A stretch of 64,000 bases of DNA from Paucibacter sp. KBW04. Lineage in GTDB: Bacteria > Pseudomonadota > Gammaproteobacteria > Burkholderiales > Burkholderiaceae_C. The notes below the pieces were generated by a model. That model was not told the DNA's origin. It saw nothing but the letters and a program-made list of their open reading frames with translations, and did not search any database. Both the position numbers and the translations under genes were made by a program. The DNA lies in contig NZ_QAJN01000001.1 in the NCBI RefSeq assembly GCF_003852425.1, forward strand, positions 186,001-250,000. The letters run 5' to 3'. Positions 1 through 9,590 of the stretch are shown here, one piece after another; position 1 is the stretch's first letter, and each line of letters opens with the position of its first letter.

Positions 1-1190
1 TTCCCTATCTGGCCGCCAATCTGCTCGATGCCAATACCGGCAAGCCCTTGCTGGCCACCCATGTGATCAAGGAGGTGGGGGGTGTCAAAGTCGCTTTTGT
101 GGGCGCCATCACCCGTGACACGCCCTCGGTGGTGGTGCCTCGCAGCATCCAGGGCCTGCGCTTTGCCGACGAGGCCAACACCCTCAACGCCTTGATTCCC
201 CAGCTGCGCGCCCAAGGTGCCCAGCTGCTGGTGGCGGTGATGCACGAGGGCGCCACCCACCAGGGTGCGGCCAACGATCCCAGCTATGCCTGCCCCGGCC
301 TGCAAGGCCGTGGTGTGGACATCGCCAAGCGGCTGGACCCCGCTTACGCACTCATCATCAGCGGCCATACCCACCAGGCCTATACCTGCAAGATCAATGG
401 CCGCTTGCTGGTGCAGGCCGGCAGCTATGGCGGCTGGGTAACCGAAAGCCGCCTGAAGTTGGACGCCAGCAATCAGGTGATCTCCGCCGAGGCTGTGAAC
501 CACCCGGTGCTGCAATCGGCCTATGCCCCCAACCCGGCTTTTGTGGCCTTGGTGCAGCGCGCTGCGGACTTGACAGCCGCGGTGCGCAACAAGCCCGTGG
601 CCCAGCTCAGCCAGGGGGCAGTGCGCGGTGCCAAGGCGCCGTTCGGCGATTCGACCATGGGCAATCTGATTGCCGACTCCCAACTCGCCTACGCCAAAAA
701 GCGCGGCCAGGCCGATCTCGCCTTGATGAACCCCGGCGGCATCCGGGCAGACCTGGTGGTGGAGGCCGACCGCCCGGTGACGATGAGCGACCTCTTCGCC
801 ATCCAGCCCTTTGCCAATGAGCTGGTGGTGATGACGCTCAGCGGTGCCCAACTGCGTGAGTTGCTGCAGCGTCAACTGCCCAAGGGCGATGCGCCGCCGC
901 GCTTTTTGCAGGTTTCCAGCAGCTTGCGCTATCGCTGGCAAATTGGCCCCGAAGGCGTGGCCCAGCTGCAAGACGTCAAGATCGACGGTCAGCCCTTGGA
1001 CGACGCCAAGACCTACCGCCTGGTGGTCAATAACTTCATGGCCGATGGCGGCGATGGCCACAGCGTGCTGCGCCAAGGCCGCGACCGCGTCAGCCTGGGT
1101 GTGGACATCGACGCCATGGCCGAATGGCTGACGGACAACCCGGCCGCGGTGAAGCAAATTCAGCCGGGGCGGATTCAACAACTGCCTTGA
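1..1190 (+). CDS. 5'-nucleotidase / 2',3'-cyclic phosphodiesterase family protein (5' end missing)
   Basis: The reading frame is open from the window edge, beginning PYLAANLLDANTGKP, so the N-terminus and the first metal-binding motifs lie outside. What remains is the end of the metallophosphatase domain, with the metal-ligand motif GHTHQAY, followed by a full 5'-nucleotidase C-terminal domain. The latter shows NPGGIRADL, SDLFAIQPFANELV and DGGDGHSVL, the substrate-binding signature of the UshA/CpdB-like family. Family members are usually periplasmic and dephosphorylate nucleotides for salvage. Export cannot be checked here because the signal peptide region is cut off. A strong hairpin follows the stop codon. 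The family is clear; the exact substrate is not. Confidence 0.9.
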   Translation, partial: PYLAANLLDANTGKPLLATHVIKEVGGVKVAFVGAITRDTPSVVVPRSIQGLRFADEANTLNALIPQLRAQGAQLLVAVMHEGATHQGAANDPSYACPGLQGRGVDIAKRLDPAYALIISGHTHQAYTCKINGRLLVQAGSYGGWVTESRLKLDASNQVISAEAVNHPVLQSAYAPNPAFVALVQRAADLTAAVRNKPVAQLSQGAVRGAKAPFGDSTMGNLIADSQLAYAKKRGQADLALMNPGGIRADLVVEADRPVTMSDLFAIQPFANELVVMTLSGAQLRELLQRQLPKGDAPPRFLQVSSSLRYRWQIGPEGVAQLQDVKIDGQPLDDAKTYRLVVNNFMADGGDGHSVLRQGRDRVSLGVDIDAMAEWLTDNPAAVKQIQPGRIQQLP

Positions 1191-1209
1191 GTCTGCTGTA
1201 AGGCCTTAG

Positions 1210-1272
1210 CCAAACAGCAACGCCTCCTGACCTTGCGGCCAGGAGGCGTTTTCGATTGGAGCGGGTGATGGG
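1210..1272. repeat. Direct repeat copy 1: terminator hairpin plus tRNA-Gly 3'-end fragment
   Basis: This stretch of about 63 bases matches 1405-1467 at a constant offset of 195. It includes the hairpin and, at 1257-1272, the sequence TGGAGCGGGTGATGGG, which is the complement of the last 16 bases of the tRNA-Gly, CCA included. The match ends abruptly after that, so this copy holds only a piece of tRNA 3' end and no complete tRNA. Confidence 0.85.
1220..1252 (+). terminator. Intrinsic terminator after the 5'-nucleotidase gene
   Basis: The stem ACGCCTCCTGACC pairs with GGCCAGGAGGCGT around a TTGC loop, with one mismatch, and is followed by TTTTC. It lies 30 bases after the stop codon. It is also copy 1 of a repeat whose second copy, 195 bases downstream, sits beside tRNA-Gly. 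Confidence 0.75.
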
Positions 1273-1343
1273 GATGCTCGCTACAGGCTCTGGCCTGTTG
1301 CTCGGCCTCGGGGCTAGCCCTCGGCCCGCTGCTGCGCAGCGTC

Positions 1344-1368
1344 CAAGACATGCCACTGGCATGTCTTG
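1344..1368. repeat. Perfect palindrome between the two tRNA-flank repeats
   Basis: CAAGACATGCC and GGCATGTCTTG form an 11-bp perfect stem around ACT. There is no T-tract, so it is not a normal terminator. Shorter palindromes (GGGCTAGCCC, GCTGCGCAGC) lie just upstream, which makes the 1300-1370 stretch unusually rich in dyads, as in REP-like intergenic elements. The function is unknown. Confidence 0.6.
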
Positions 1369-1404
1369 AGCGAACCCAGGTGGGTCTCTACCCAAACACC
1401 CGCT

Positions 1405-1467
1405 CCAAACGGCGACGCCCCCCGACCTTGCGGTCAGGGGGCGTCTTCGATTGGAGCGGGTGATGGG
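1405..1467. repeat. Direct repeat copy 2: tRNA-Gly terminator and tRNA 3' end
   Basis: This copy contains a hairpin of 13 bp with one mismatch (arms 1414-1427 and 1432-1445, loop TTGC). On the minus strand it follows tRNA-Gly and probably terminates it. CACCCGCTCCA at 1397-1407 is a perfect inverted copy of the tRNA end at 1452-1462, so the hairpin is nested inside a second inverted repeat. Confidence 0.8.
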
Positions 1468-1525
1468 AATCGAACCCACGTTATTTGCTTGGGAAGCAAG
1501 AGTCCTACCATTGAACGACACCCGC
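1452..1525 (-). tRNA. tRNA-Gly (anticodon CCC)
   Basis: Read on the minus strand, a 74-base cloverleaf begins GCGGGTG and ends CACCCGCTCCA with an encoded CCA. The D-arm is GTTCAATGGTAGGAC, the anticodon loop is TTCCCAA (CCC at 1491-1493), and the T-arm is GTGGGTTCGATTCCCAT. It closely resembles the E. coli glyU pattern as I remember it. Position 27-43 appears to be a C-A mismatch, so the anticodon stem has four good pairs. It decodes GGG. The dioxygenase gene lies just upstream on the same strand, ending 12 bases away. Confidence 0.95.
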
Positions 1526-1537
1526 GTTTGGCGCGGA

Positions 1538-2410
1538 TTATAGGGCGCGCTCCTCGGCTTGCTGCAGTGCCAAACTCAGGCGCTGGGCCAGGGGGCCGAA
1601 GGCGTAGGCGTCCATGGCCAGTGAAGCAAAGGTAAGGCTGGCGTGCAGGCGCTCGGCAGGCTCGCTGCGACCACCCGCACCGGCGGCGATGAAGAAGGGC
1701 AGCAGGTGCTCGTCGCTGGGGTGCATGTCTGCACCGTGCGGCGCCAGGCTTCGGTAAGCCTGCAGGCTTTGCCAGTCGCCGGCAGCGGCGCGGGCCCGCA
1801 TCCATTCGCGGAATTGTGCGGAGGCCGGGATCTCCGCAGCGTCGATGGCGGGCGGCCGACCCTGGCCGAAGACCAGGCCCAGATTGTGGGTGAGGCTGCC
1901 GCTGCCCATGATGAGCACGCCTTGCCGAGCCAGGGGCGCCAGCAACTCGCCCAGGGCGTATTGCTCGGCCGGGCCTTGTTTGGGGCTGAAGGCCAGGGGC
2001 AGCACGGGCACATCGGCCTCGGGGTAGATGTAGCGCAGCGGCGTCCAGATGCCGTGGTCCAGCCCACCCTGCATCAGCTGATGCATGGGCTGACCGGCCT
2101 GGGCGGCCAGCGCCATGATTTCTTGAGCCAGCTCGGGCGCGCCTGCGGCGTCGTAGCGCAGGGTTTGCAGCTTGGGGTCGAAGCCACCAAAGTCGTAGAC
2201 GGCATGGTGTTGCGGCCCGGCCAAGAGCACGGGGGAGCGCGACAAGCTGTGCGCCGACAAGGCCAGCACGGCACGGGGTCGGCCGAACGATTCGTCCAGA
2301 GCCCGACCCAGGCGCTGCATGAAGTGGCCGGCTTCGCGGGGCTCCAGCGCGGTCATGGGGGAGCCGTGGGAGATGAAAAGCGGGGGGAAGGAGAGGGGAT
2401 TTTTTGTCAT
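1538..2410 (-). CDS. ygiD: DODA-type extradiol aromatic ring-opening dioxygenase (YgiD-like)
   Basis: The 290-residue protein is the usual length for the LigB-like 4,5-DOPA dioxygenase family. FISHGSP at the N-terminus supplies the first metal-binding His. Other family marks are LALSAHS, HHAVYDFGGFDP, GGLDHGIWTPL and GSGSLTHNLG, with conserved His residues in each block. Family members use a non-haem metal to cleave catechol-type substrates, but the physiological substrate of the bacterial YgiD branch is poorly defined. The gene is divergent from the permease gene at 2527 and sits just upstream of tRNA-Gly on the same strand. Confidence 0.88.
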   Translation of the reverse strand: MTKNPLSFPPLFISHGSPMTALEPREAGHFMQRLGRALDESFGRPRAVLALSAHSLSRSPVLLAGPQHHAVYDFGGFDPKLQTLRYDAAGAPELAQEIMALAAQAGQPMHQLMQGGLDHGIWTPLRYIYPEADVPVLPLAFSPKQGPAEQYALGELLAPLARQGVLIMGSGSLTHNLGLVFGQGRPPAIDAAEIPASAQFREWMRARAAAGDWQSLQAYRSLAPHGADMHPSDEHLLPFFIAAGAGGRSEPAERLHASLTFASLAMDAYAFGPLAQRLSLALQQAEERAL

Positions 2411-2513
2411 GGCCCCATGATTGGACTCCGCGGGCTTGTGCGATGGGTGGCATTTGCCTGAATACGGCGTTCAGGCTTTTTGCATGATGGCGGGCTGGAC
2501 GGCTGGGAGTCGC

Positions 2514-2519
2514 TACAGT
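2514..2519 (+). promoter_or_regulatory. Candidate -10 box of a leaderless permease transcript
   Basis: TACAGT ends seven bases before the ATG at 2527, and no Shine-Dalgarno sequence lies in between. This fits transcription starting at or next to the start codon. No convincing -35 box is visible. Confidence 0.4.
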
Positions 2520-2526
2520 GCCGGGC

Positions 2527-5097
2527 ATGAATCCATCCAATGCTGCGGCTCCTGCCGAACCGAACACCCCTCCTGGCGTCATTCGCATCGCTTGGCGTCA
2601 ACTGTGGCGAGACTGGCGGGCCGGTGAGTTGCGGCTCTTGATGCTGGCCGTGGGCTTGGCGGTGGCGGCCTTGTGTGCCGTGGGTTTTTTGTCTGACCGT
2701 ATGGATGGCGGCCTGCGTCGCGATGCGGCCCAGCTCTTGGGCGGCGATGCGGTGTTGGTCAGCGACCAGCCGACGCCCGTCGAGCTGAGCGGCTTGGCCT
2801 CGGACCTGGGCCTCAGGCAGGCGCGCATGGTCAACTTCCCCAGCATGGCGCGTGCGCCGGAGGCGGCAGGCGGGCAGAGCCGCTTGGTCGCCATCAAGGC
2901 GGTGGGCGGGGCCTATCCCCTGCGCGGCAGTTTGCTATTGGTGGACGGGCGCAAGGTCGGCGCACCCAAGCCAGGCGAGGTCTGGGCCGACGCCCAGGTC
3001 TTGGAGAGCTTGAATCTGCAGTTAGGCCAACAGATTTTGGTGGGAGACGCCAGCCTACGGGTGGCCGGTCTGATCGCCAGCGAGCCCGATCGGGGCGCGG
3101 GCTTCCTGAACTTTGCGCCGCGCCTGATGTTGGCGGACCAGGATTTGCCGGCCACCGGCCTGATTCAACCGGCCAGCCGGGTCAGCTATCGCCTGGCCCT
3201 GGCGGAGCAGGAGGGGCGGGGAGCCAAGGCCGTGCCGCGCTTTGTGCAGCAGGCCAATGCCTTGATTGAAAAGTCGGGTTGGCGCGGCGTGCGCCTGGAT
3301 TCGCTGGAAACCGGCCGCCCCGAGATGCGCCAGACCTTGGACCGCGCCACCAAGTTTTTGAAGCTGGTGGCCATGCTGTCGGCCTTGCTGGCCGCGGTGG
3401 CGGTGGCCTTGGCGGCGCGTGATTTTGCCGCGCGGCATCTGGATGATTGCGCCATGCTGCGGGTTTTGGGTCAGCCGCAGCGCCGCATCGCCTGGGCCTA
3501 TGGCCTGGAGTTCGCCACCGCCGGCTTGGCGGCCAGTGTGCTGGGTGTGCTGGCCGGCCTGGGCCTGCACTACGCTTTTGTGGCCTTGTTGTCCGGCCTG
3601 TTCAACGTCAGCCTGCCGGCGCCGGGCTGGCAGCCCGCGCTGATGGGCATGGGCTTAGGGCTGAGCCTTTTGCTGGGCTTTGGCCTGCCGCCGATTCTGC
3701 AGCTGGCCTCGGTGCCAGCCTTGCGGGTGATACGGCGCGATCTGGGCGGCTTGAAGGCGGGCTCGCTATTGGTGCTGCTCGCCGGCGTGCTGGGCTTTGC
3801 CGCCATCTTGGTGGTGCTGGCGGGTGATGCCATGCTGGGCTTGATCGCCGCGGGCGGTTTTGCCCTGGCCGTGGCCTTGTTCGCCCTGCTGGCCTGGGCC
3901 GCCGTGCTCTTGCTGCGCCGCCTGGTGCCGCTGAGTGTGAACGGCAATGGCGCGCCGCGCTGGCTCTTGCTGGCCACCCGCCAGGTGGCGGCGCGGCCCA
4001 GCTTTGTGGTGGTGCAGGTGTCATCCCTGGCCGTCGGCTTGCTGGCGCTGGCCCTGCTGGTTTTGCTGCGCACCGATCTGATCGACAGCTGGCGCAGCGC
4101 CACGCCCAAGAATGCGCCCGATCGCTTCGTCATCAATATTCAGCCCGATCAAGGGCCCCTGTTCCAGGCCCAGCTCAAGCAACATGGGGTGGAGACCTAT
4201 GACTGGTTTCCCATGATCCGCGGACGCTTGCTGAGCATCAACGGCCAAGAGATCAAGCCGCAGTCCTTCAAGGAAGACCGTGCCCAACGCTTGGTGGAGC
4301 GCGAGTTCAATCTGAGCCATAGCGCCACCTTGCCGGAGCAAAACCAGCTGGCCCAAGGGGCTTGGCTGCCGGATGAGGCCGAGGGTCTGAGTGTGGAAGA
4401 AGGCCTGGCCCAAACCCTGGGTCTGAAGCTCGGAGATCAGCTCACCTTCGATGTGGCCGGCGTGACGGTGGGCGGCCGCATCAGCAGCTTGCGCAAGGTG
4501 GATTGGTCATCGATGCGGGTGAACTTCTTCGTGCTGTTCCCGCGTGCGGCCATGCCCGATCTGCCCAGCACATATGTGGCGGCCTTCCGCACGCCCGCGG
4601 GGCCAGCCGGTCAGGCGCTGGATCGCGATCTGGCGCGTGAGTTCCCGAACATCACCGTGGTCGATGTCTCGGCCCAGCTGAACCAGGTGCAGGCGGTGCT
4701 GGATCAGGTCATCCAGGCGGTGCAGCTGTTGTTTGCCTTCACCCTGGCGACCGGCCTGCTGGTGCTGCTGGCCTCGGTCAGCAGCACGCGCGAAGCGCGT
4801 ACCCGTGAATTCGCCTTGATGCGAGCCCTGGGTGCCAGCGGCCAGCTGCTCGCCCAGGTGCAGCGGGCCGAGCTGCTGGGGGTGGGGGCATTGGCGGGCT
4901 TTCTGGCCGGCGCGGTGGCGGTGGGCCTGGGCGCGGCCCTGGCGCATTTTGTCTTCGGCTTTGCCTGGAAGCTGAACCTTTGGGTGCCCTTGCTGAGCAT
5001 GGTCTGTGGCGCCTTGCTGGCCCAGCTGGCGGGCTGGTGGAGCTTGCGAGGCGTTTTGCAAAGGCCGGTGATGCAGTCGCTGCGCGAAGCCAGCTGA
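2527..5097 (+). CDS. FtsX-like ABC transporter permease (YbbP type)
   Basis: The 856-residue protein has a first membrane helix near residues 35-55, a large periplasmic region, two FtsX/MacB-type permease units (roughly 270-390 and 720-850) and several helices in between. Examples are LLVLLAGVLGFAAILVVLAG and LLFAFTLATGLLVLLASVSS. SSTREARTREFALMRALGAS is the typical FtsX coupling region. The two-unit layout matches YbbP. Its usual partner ATPase (YbbA) and TesA are not adjacent: the neighbours are a divergent dioxygenase and a convergent MCP. The partner must be encoded elsewhere, or this copy works alone. The ATG at 2527 is preferred to the GTG at 2518. Confidence 0.85.
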   Translation: MNPSNAAAPAEPNTPPGVIRIAWRQLWRDWRAGELRLLMLAVGLAVAALCAVGFLSDRMDGGLRRDAAQLLGGDAVLVSDQPTPVELSGLASDLGLRQARMVNFPSMARAPEAAGGQSRLVAIKAVGGAYPLRGSLLLVDGRKVGAPKPGEVWADAQVLESLNLQLGQQILVGDASLRVAGLIASEPDRGAGFLNFAPRLMLADQDLPATGLIQPASRVSYRLALAEQEGRGAKAVPRFVQQANALIEKSGWRGVRLDSLETGRPEMRQTLDRATKFLKLVAMLSALLAAVAVALAARDFAARHLDDCAMLRVLGQPQRRIAWAYGLEFATAGLAASVLGVLAGLGLHYAFVALLSGLFNVSLPAPGWQPALMGMGLGLSLLLGFGLPPILQLASVPALRVIRRDLGGLKAGSLLVLLAGVLGFAAILVVLAGDAMLGLIAAGGFALAVALFALLAWAAVLLLRRLVPLSVNGNGAPRWLLLATRQVAARPSFVVVQVSSLAVGLLALALLVLLRTDLIDSWRSATPKNAPDRFVINIQPDQGPLFQAQLKQHGVETYDWFPMIRGRLLSINGQEIKPQSFKEDRAQRLVEREFNLSHSATLPEQNQLAQGAWLPDEAEGLSVEEGLAQTLGLKLGDQLTFDVAGVTVGGRISSLRKVDWSSMRVNFFVLFPRAAMPDLPSTYVAAFRTPAGPAGQALDRDLAREFPNITVVDVSAQLNQVQAVLDQVIQAVQLLFAFTLATGLLVLLASVSSTREARTREFALMRALGASGQLLAQVQRAELLGVGALAGFLAGAVAVGLGAALAHFVFGFAWKLNLWVPLLSMVCGALLAQLAGWWSLRGVLQRPVMQSLREAS

Positions 5098-5117
5098 GCC
5101 AGCAGAGGCCAATGAAA

Positions 5118-5142
5118 AGAGCCGCTGGCGGCGGCTCTCTTG
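5118..5142. terminator. Bidirectional terminator between the permease and MCP genes
   Basis: AGAGCCGC (5118-5125) pairs with GCGGCTCT (5131-5138). On the minus strand the stem is followed by TTTTC, so it mainly serves the MCP gene ending at 5173. On the plus strand it is followed by CTTGC. Confidence 0.7.
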
Positions 5143-5172
5143 CTGGTACGGTCCTTGGGCTCGCTCAGGCGC

Positions 5173-7218
5173 TTAGAAGGACTGCCAGTCGCCCTCATCG
5201 TCGTCCTTGCCCGCAGCAGCCGTGACCGGGGCCGGTGCCGGAGCGGCTGCCGCCTTGGGGCTGGGCGCTGGCTTGGGCGGGCTGGCTTTGGCTGGGGAGG
5301 CCTTGAAGCCGCTGGGCTTGAAACTCTTGGCGGCCGCGGGAGTCGCTGTCGAGGCTGCGGAGCCTGCCGCGGCCGATGAGGGCGATGGTGCCGGGCGGCT
5401 GAGCGAGCGTTCATCGTTGCCCAGGCGGAACACCGAGACCACCTCGGTCAGGCGGCGGGCCTGGTCTTTGAGGCTTTCGGCGGCGGCGGCGGATTGCTCC
5501 ACCAGGGCCGCGTTTTGCTGCGTCATCTGGTCCAGATGCACGACCGCGCCATTGACCTGGCCGATGCCATCGCTTTGCTCGCTGGCGGCGGCAGTGATCT
5601 CACCGATGATGTCGGTGACCCGCTGCACGCTGGCGACGATGTCCGTCATCGATGCGCCTGCGGCCTCGACCAGCTTGGAGCCGACCTCGACCCGGTCCAC
5701 GCTGGCGCCGATCAGGCCCTTGATTTCTTTGGCGGCCTCGGCGCTGCGCTGGGCCAGGCTGCGCACTTCCGATGCCACCACCGCAAAGCCACGGCCCTGC
5801 TCACCCGCGCGGGCCGCTTCCACGGCCGCGTTCAGGGCCAGGATATTGGTCTGGAAGGCGATGCCATCGATGACGCCGATGATGTCGTTGATCTTCTTGG
5901 AGCTGTTGTTGATCTCGTCCATGGTGCGGACGACTTGGTTGACCACATCGCCACCCTTGGCCGCAGCCGAGGAGGCCGAGGAGGCCAGCTGATTGGCGGT
6001 CAGGGCCGCGTCGGCGGTCTGGCGCACGGTGCCAGTCAGCTCTTCCATGCTGGAGGCGGCTTCTTCCAGATTGGCGGCCGTTTGCTCGGTGCGCTGTGAC
6101 AGGTCTTGCGAGCCAATCGCGATCTCGGTCGAGGCGGTGGTGATGGAATTGCTGGCCGAACGCACGTCCAGCAGGATGTGCTGGATCTTCTCGGCAAACA
6201 GATTGAAGGACGCCGCGATACGCGCCAACTCATCGCGACCCACCTCGGGCAGGCGTTGGGTCAGGTCACCGCCACCGGCGCTGATCTCGTCCAGCGCGGC
6301 GCGGATGCGGTCGATGCCGCGCATCAGAGTGGCCACCACCGTCGTCATCAGCACCACGGCCAGCACCAGCACCACCAGCAGCACGACGGCGGCGGCGCGC
6401 AGCAAAGCGCTCAGAGACTGGAGGGCTTCGGACTTGTCGGCCGCGGCCACCAGCACCCAGTCGGTGTTGGGGATGGCCACGCCGCGCAGCAGGAAGTCGC
6501 CGTCGCCGATACGGGCTTCTTGCCAGTTGGCGCCGCTTTCCTGGAGTTGCTTCAAGGCCTTGGCGTCCAGGCCTGCGGCCAGTTCGGTGACGGGCTTGAG
6601 CGAGAGCTTGCTGTCTGGATGGGCAATGATGACGCCCTTGTTGGAGACCAAAAAGGCAAAGCCGTTGGGTGTGGGCTTGATGGCTTTAACCGTGTTCACC
6701 ACCTCGTTGAGGAAGACATCCGAGGCGACCACGGCCTTGGTGCTGGCGCCATCTTTGACGGCGAGCGCAAAGGTCACGACCAATTGGTTGCGCGAGGCGT
6801 CCATATAGGGTTCGGTCAGCACCAGGCTATTGCTCGCCGCAGCCAGCTTGTACCAGGGGCGGCTGGTGGGATCGTAGTCGGGGGGCAGCGATTCCTCCGC
6901 ATTGAAGTACATGCGCTTGTCGGCATGGCCGACATAGGCCGACTGCAGCTCACCTGATTTAGCAGCCTGGATCAGCTGGGGCTGGGGGTCCGTCATCGCG
7001 GCCGTAGGCAGGATGGCGTTGACGATATTGCGCTGGGTGTTGATCCATTGGGCGATGGTCGCGCTGCGCGCCGAGGCCAGCTCGTTCAGGCTGGACAGAA
7101 CCTGGCTTTGGGTATGGTTGCGAACAATGATGTAGTTCGCGGCGGTAGCTGCCAATAAGGTGAACACCACGACGGCGATGCTCAGGCTGATCAGCCGGGT
7201 CTTGATTGAGTCAAACAT
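5173..7218 (-). CDS. Methyl-accepting chemotaxis protein with a dCache sensor (probable amino-acid receptor)
   Basis: This is a 681-residue receptor. The start at 7218 is preferred because GGAG lies eight bases upstream. TM1 is at about 10-32, a dCache_1 domain at about 40-275, TM2 at about 300-325, then HAMP and a signalling domain with the hairpin core around [20 protein letters not shown]. The sensor contains Y115, R120, W122, Y123, Y138 and D167. Their spacing is almost identical to the amino-acid-binding motif of Pseudomonas PctA-type receptors. A long Ala/Pro/Lys linker ends in DEGDWQSF, which resembles the C-terminal pentapeptide that binds CheR/CheB. It is the last gene of the cluster. 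Confidence 0.93.
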   Translation of the reverse strand: MFDSIKTRLISLSIAVVVFTLLAATAANYIIVRNHTQSQVLSSLNELASARSATIAQWINTQRNIVNAILPTAAMTDPQPQLIQAAKSGELQSAYVGHADKRMYFNAEESLPPDYDPTSRPWYKLAAASNSLVLTEPYMDASRNQLVVTFALAVKDGASTKAVVASDVFLNEVVNTVKAIKPTPNGFAFLVSNKGVIIAHPDSKLSLKPVTELAAGLDAKALKQLQESGANWQEARIGDGDFLLRGVAIPNTDWVLVAAADKSEALQSLSALLRAAAVVLLVVLVLAVVLMTTVVATLMRGIDRIRAALDEISAGGGDLTQRLPEVGRDELARIAASFNLFAEKIQHILLDVRSASNSITTASTEIAIGSQDLSQRTEQTAANLEEAASSMEELTGTVRQTADAALTANQLASSASSAAAKGGDVVNQVVRTMDEINNSSKKINDIIGVIDGIAFQTNILALNAAVEAARAGEQGRGFAVVASEVRSLAQRSAEAAKEIKGLIGASVDRVEVGSKLVEAAGASMTDIVASVQRVTDIIGEITAAASEQSDGIGQVNGAVVHLDQMTQQNAALVEQSAAAAESLKDQARRLTEVVSVFRLGNDERSLSRPAPSPSSAAAGSAASTATPAAAKSFKPSGFKASPAKASPPKPAPSPKAAAAPAPAPVTAAAGKDDDEGDWQSF

Positions 7219-7292
7219 CAGCGACTCCAATTGCTGGGGAGGTTTTGAGGAGGAGGTGGGGGAAGGGGAGCTTGGGTTCTTGATGACAGGGT

Positions 7293-9476
7293 TTAAAAGC
7301 TTTCCCAATCGCTTTCACCGGCCGCCGCACTGGACTTGCTGGGGCTTGTTTGCGCTTCGGGGGCTGAGGTAGGGCGTGCGGCGGCGGCCGGGCTTGGGCG
7401 CTGCGCCGCCTTGCGTATGACTTGGGCGGCCTTGTGGGCCGGTGAGCTGGGCTTTGTCGCAGCTTTGGCCTGGCTGTTGGCGCTGCTCTCACCATGGGCC
7501 TTCTTGCTGCTGGGCTTGGCCGTAGACGTGGAGACTGCTTGCTTGATCTGGTGATCGGCGGCCAGATGGAAGATGCTCACCGCCGAGACTAGGCGTTGTG
7601 CTTGTTCCTTCAGGCTCTCGGCCGCTGCGGCGGACTCTTCCACCAGCGCGGCGTTTTGCTGGGTCATCTGATCCAGTTGCACGACCGACTGATTGATCTG
7701 GGCCAGGCCATCGCTTTGGTCGGCAGTGGTGGTGGTGATCTCGGCGATGACGTTTTGCACCCGCTGCACGCTGCTGACGATGTCGGTCATGGACGCGCCC
7801 GCCACCTGCACCTGGCGCGAGCCGGCTTCCACGCTTTCCACACTGGCGCTGATTAGGGTTTTGATCTCCTTGGCCGCGGTGGCGCTGCGCTGGGCCAGGG
7901 AGCGCACCTCGTTGGCGACCACCGCGAAGCCGCGACCTTGCTCGCCAGCGCGCGCCGCTTCGACGGCCGCATTCAAGGCCAGGATATTGGTCTGGAAGGC
8001 AATGCCATCGATAACGCCGATGATGTCGTTGATCTTGCGCGAGCTGCTGTTGATCTCTTCCATGGTGGCCACCACCTGGCCGACCACTTCGCCGCCCTTG
8101 GCGGCAGCCTCGGCCGCGGTGCTGACCAATTGATTGGCGGTACGCGCCGAGTCGGCCGTCATGCGCACGGTGCTGGTCAGCTCGCTCATGGAGCCCGAGG
8201 CCACTTGCAGGCTGGCGGCAGTTTGCTCGGTGCGCTGGCTCAGATCAAGATTGCCCGAGGCGATTTCGGTGCTGGCCGTGCCCACCGAATCGACCGAGTG
8301 GCGCACCACGCCAATGGTGTCGGCCAGGCGGCTGCGCATGGATTCGGTTTGCTGGATCAGCAGGCCGATCTCGTCATTGCGTTCGCTGTGCACGGCCTGG
8401 GAAAGATCACCTTGGGCAATCGCGCTGATGGCGGCGTTGAGCTCATTCAGCGGTTTGGCCACCCAGTTGCGCATCATCCAGAACAGGCCCATGCCCAGCC
8501 CGGCGGTGGTCAGCAGCAACATGCCCCAGAAGGGCACCAAGGTCGCCCAATGCGAGGCCATGGCTTCGCTGCGGGACACTTGCGCCACGACCCAGTAGCC
8601 CGTCTTGCCGCTCTTGCGTAGCACGGCGAAGTTGTCGTTGCGCGGTGTGCCCAGCACATTGGGCGCGTCGGCCCAATAGGCTTCTTCGAGATTGCCATGC
8701 TCGGCCAGCAGCTTGTCCAGGCCCGGCATGGCCTCGCTCACCAGCTTGCCCTTGGCGGTGGGGTGGGAGACGAAGACCGCCTTGGCGGGGTCTTTGTCCA
8801 TATCGACCACATAGGTGCCGCCGTTGTCAAAAAACTTGGCGCGGCTGGCCATGGCGTCAATGGCGCGCTCGAAGGCGTTCAGCTCAAAGCCCACGAACAA
8901 GAGGCCGACGATCTTGCCGCCATCGTTCTTGATGGGCTCGTAGTAGGTCATATAGGGATGACCAAACAAGACGGCCCGGCCGGAGTAGGCCTTGCCGCTG
9001 GAGACGGTGGCGTAGGCCGGGTGCTGTTTGCCCAGCAGGGTGCCGACGGCGCGTTCGCCCTTGGCATTCTTCAGCGAGGTGGTGATGCGCTCGAAGTCAT
9101 CACCCTTGGCCGCAAACACCGTGGCCACGCCACCGGTGTTGCCGAAGAATTTGTCGACCTGGGTGGTGTTGCCGTTGAGCTTGGGGCCCCAATCGCGCAA
9201 TTCGCCGGTGGCCTCGTCGAGGGTGAAGCTGGGGCCGAATTCCTGGCGGAAGGACCCATAGTTCTTTTCCACCAGGATGCGGGAGGTCTCGTCCATGGCG
9301 TGCATGGCATCGACCAGGGATTCCGCCTTGTCGCCCACCCAGGTCACCACCCGTTCATGGGCTACACGGGTCAGTAGAACGCCGACGACGGCGCTGACGG
9401 CCAAGAGAACCGATGCCAGGGCCACGAAGCCGGTGACGGAAACGCGGCGGGCAATTGAGCTTGCACCTGATGCCAT
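7293..9476 (-). CDS. Methyl-accepting chemotaxis protein with a Cache3-Cache2 type sensor
   Basis: This 727-residue receptor starts at MASGASS; a longer in-frame start at 9575 would add a non-conserved leader. TM1 is at about 13-36. The periplasmic part is about 270 residues, with [16 protein letters not shown] and GLLFVGFEL typical of the Cache_3-Cache_2 fusion family. TM2 is near 310-330, then HAMP and the MCP signalling domain. A Lys/Ala/Ser/Pro linker of about 75 residues ends in GESDWESF, again a CheR/CheB-docking-like tail. The ligand is not predictable from sequence. It lies 74 bases upstream of the dCache receptor and probably shares its transcript. Confidence 0.92.
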   Translation of the reverse strand: MASGASSIARRVSVTGFVALASVLLAVSAVVGVLLTRVAHERVVTWVGDKAESLVDAMHAMDETSRILVEKNYGSFRQEFGPSFTLDEATGELRDWGPKLNGNTTQVDKFFGNTGGVATVFAAKGDDFERITTSLKNAKGERAVGTLLGKQHPAYATVSSGKAYSGRAVLFGHPYMTYYEPIKNDGGKIVGLLFVGFELNAFERAIDAMASRAKFFDNGGTYVVDMDKDPAKAVFVSHPTAKGKLVSEAMPGLDKLLAEHGNLEEAYWADAPNVLGTPRNDNFAVLRKSGKTGYWVVAQVSRSEAMASHWATLVPFWGMLLLTTAGLGMGLFWMMRNWVAKPLNELNAAISAIAQGDLSQAVHSERNDEIGLLIQQTESMRSRLADTIGVVRHSVDSVGTASTEIASGNLDLSQRTEQTAASLQVASGSMSELTSTVRMTADSARTANQLVSTAAEAAAKGGEVVGQVVATMEEINSSSRKINDIIGVIDGIAFQTNILALNAAVEAARAGEQGRGFAVVANEVRSLAQRSATAAKEIKTLISASVESVEAGSRQVQVAGASMTDIVSSVQRVQNVIAEITTTTADQSDGLAQINQSVVQLDQMTQQNAALVEESAAAAESLKEQAQRLVSAVSIFHLAADHQIKQAVSTSTAKPSSKKAHGESSANSQAKAATKPSSPAHKAAQVIRKAAQRPSPAAAARPTSAPEAQTSPSKSSAAAGESDWESF

Positions 9477-9590
9477 GAAGAAGTCCCAATCCGACGAATC
9501 ATTGCGCGGCCCTGGACTGTGGGCCTGGTACAGATGTACGGAAGAATGCCCGCTCCATCCTGGAGCGGGAGGCACCGGCGGGGAAGGGGA

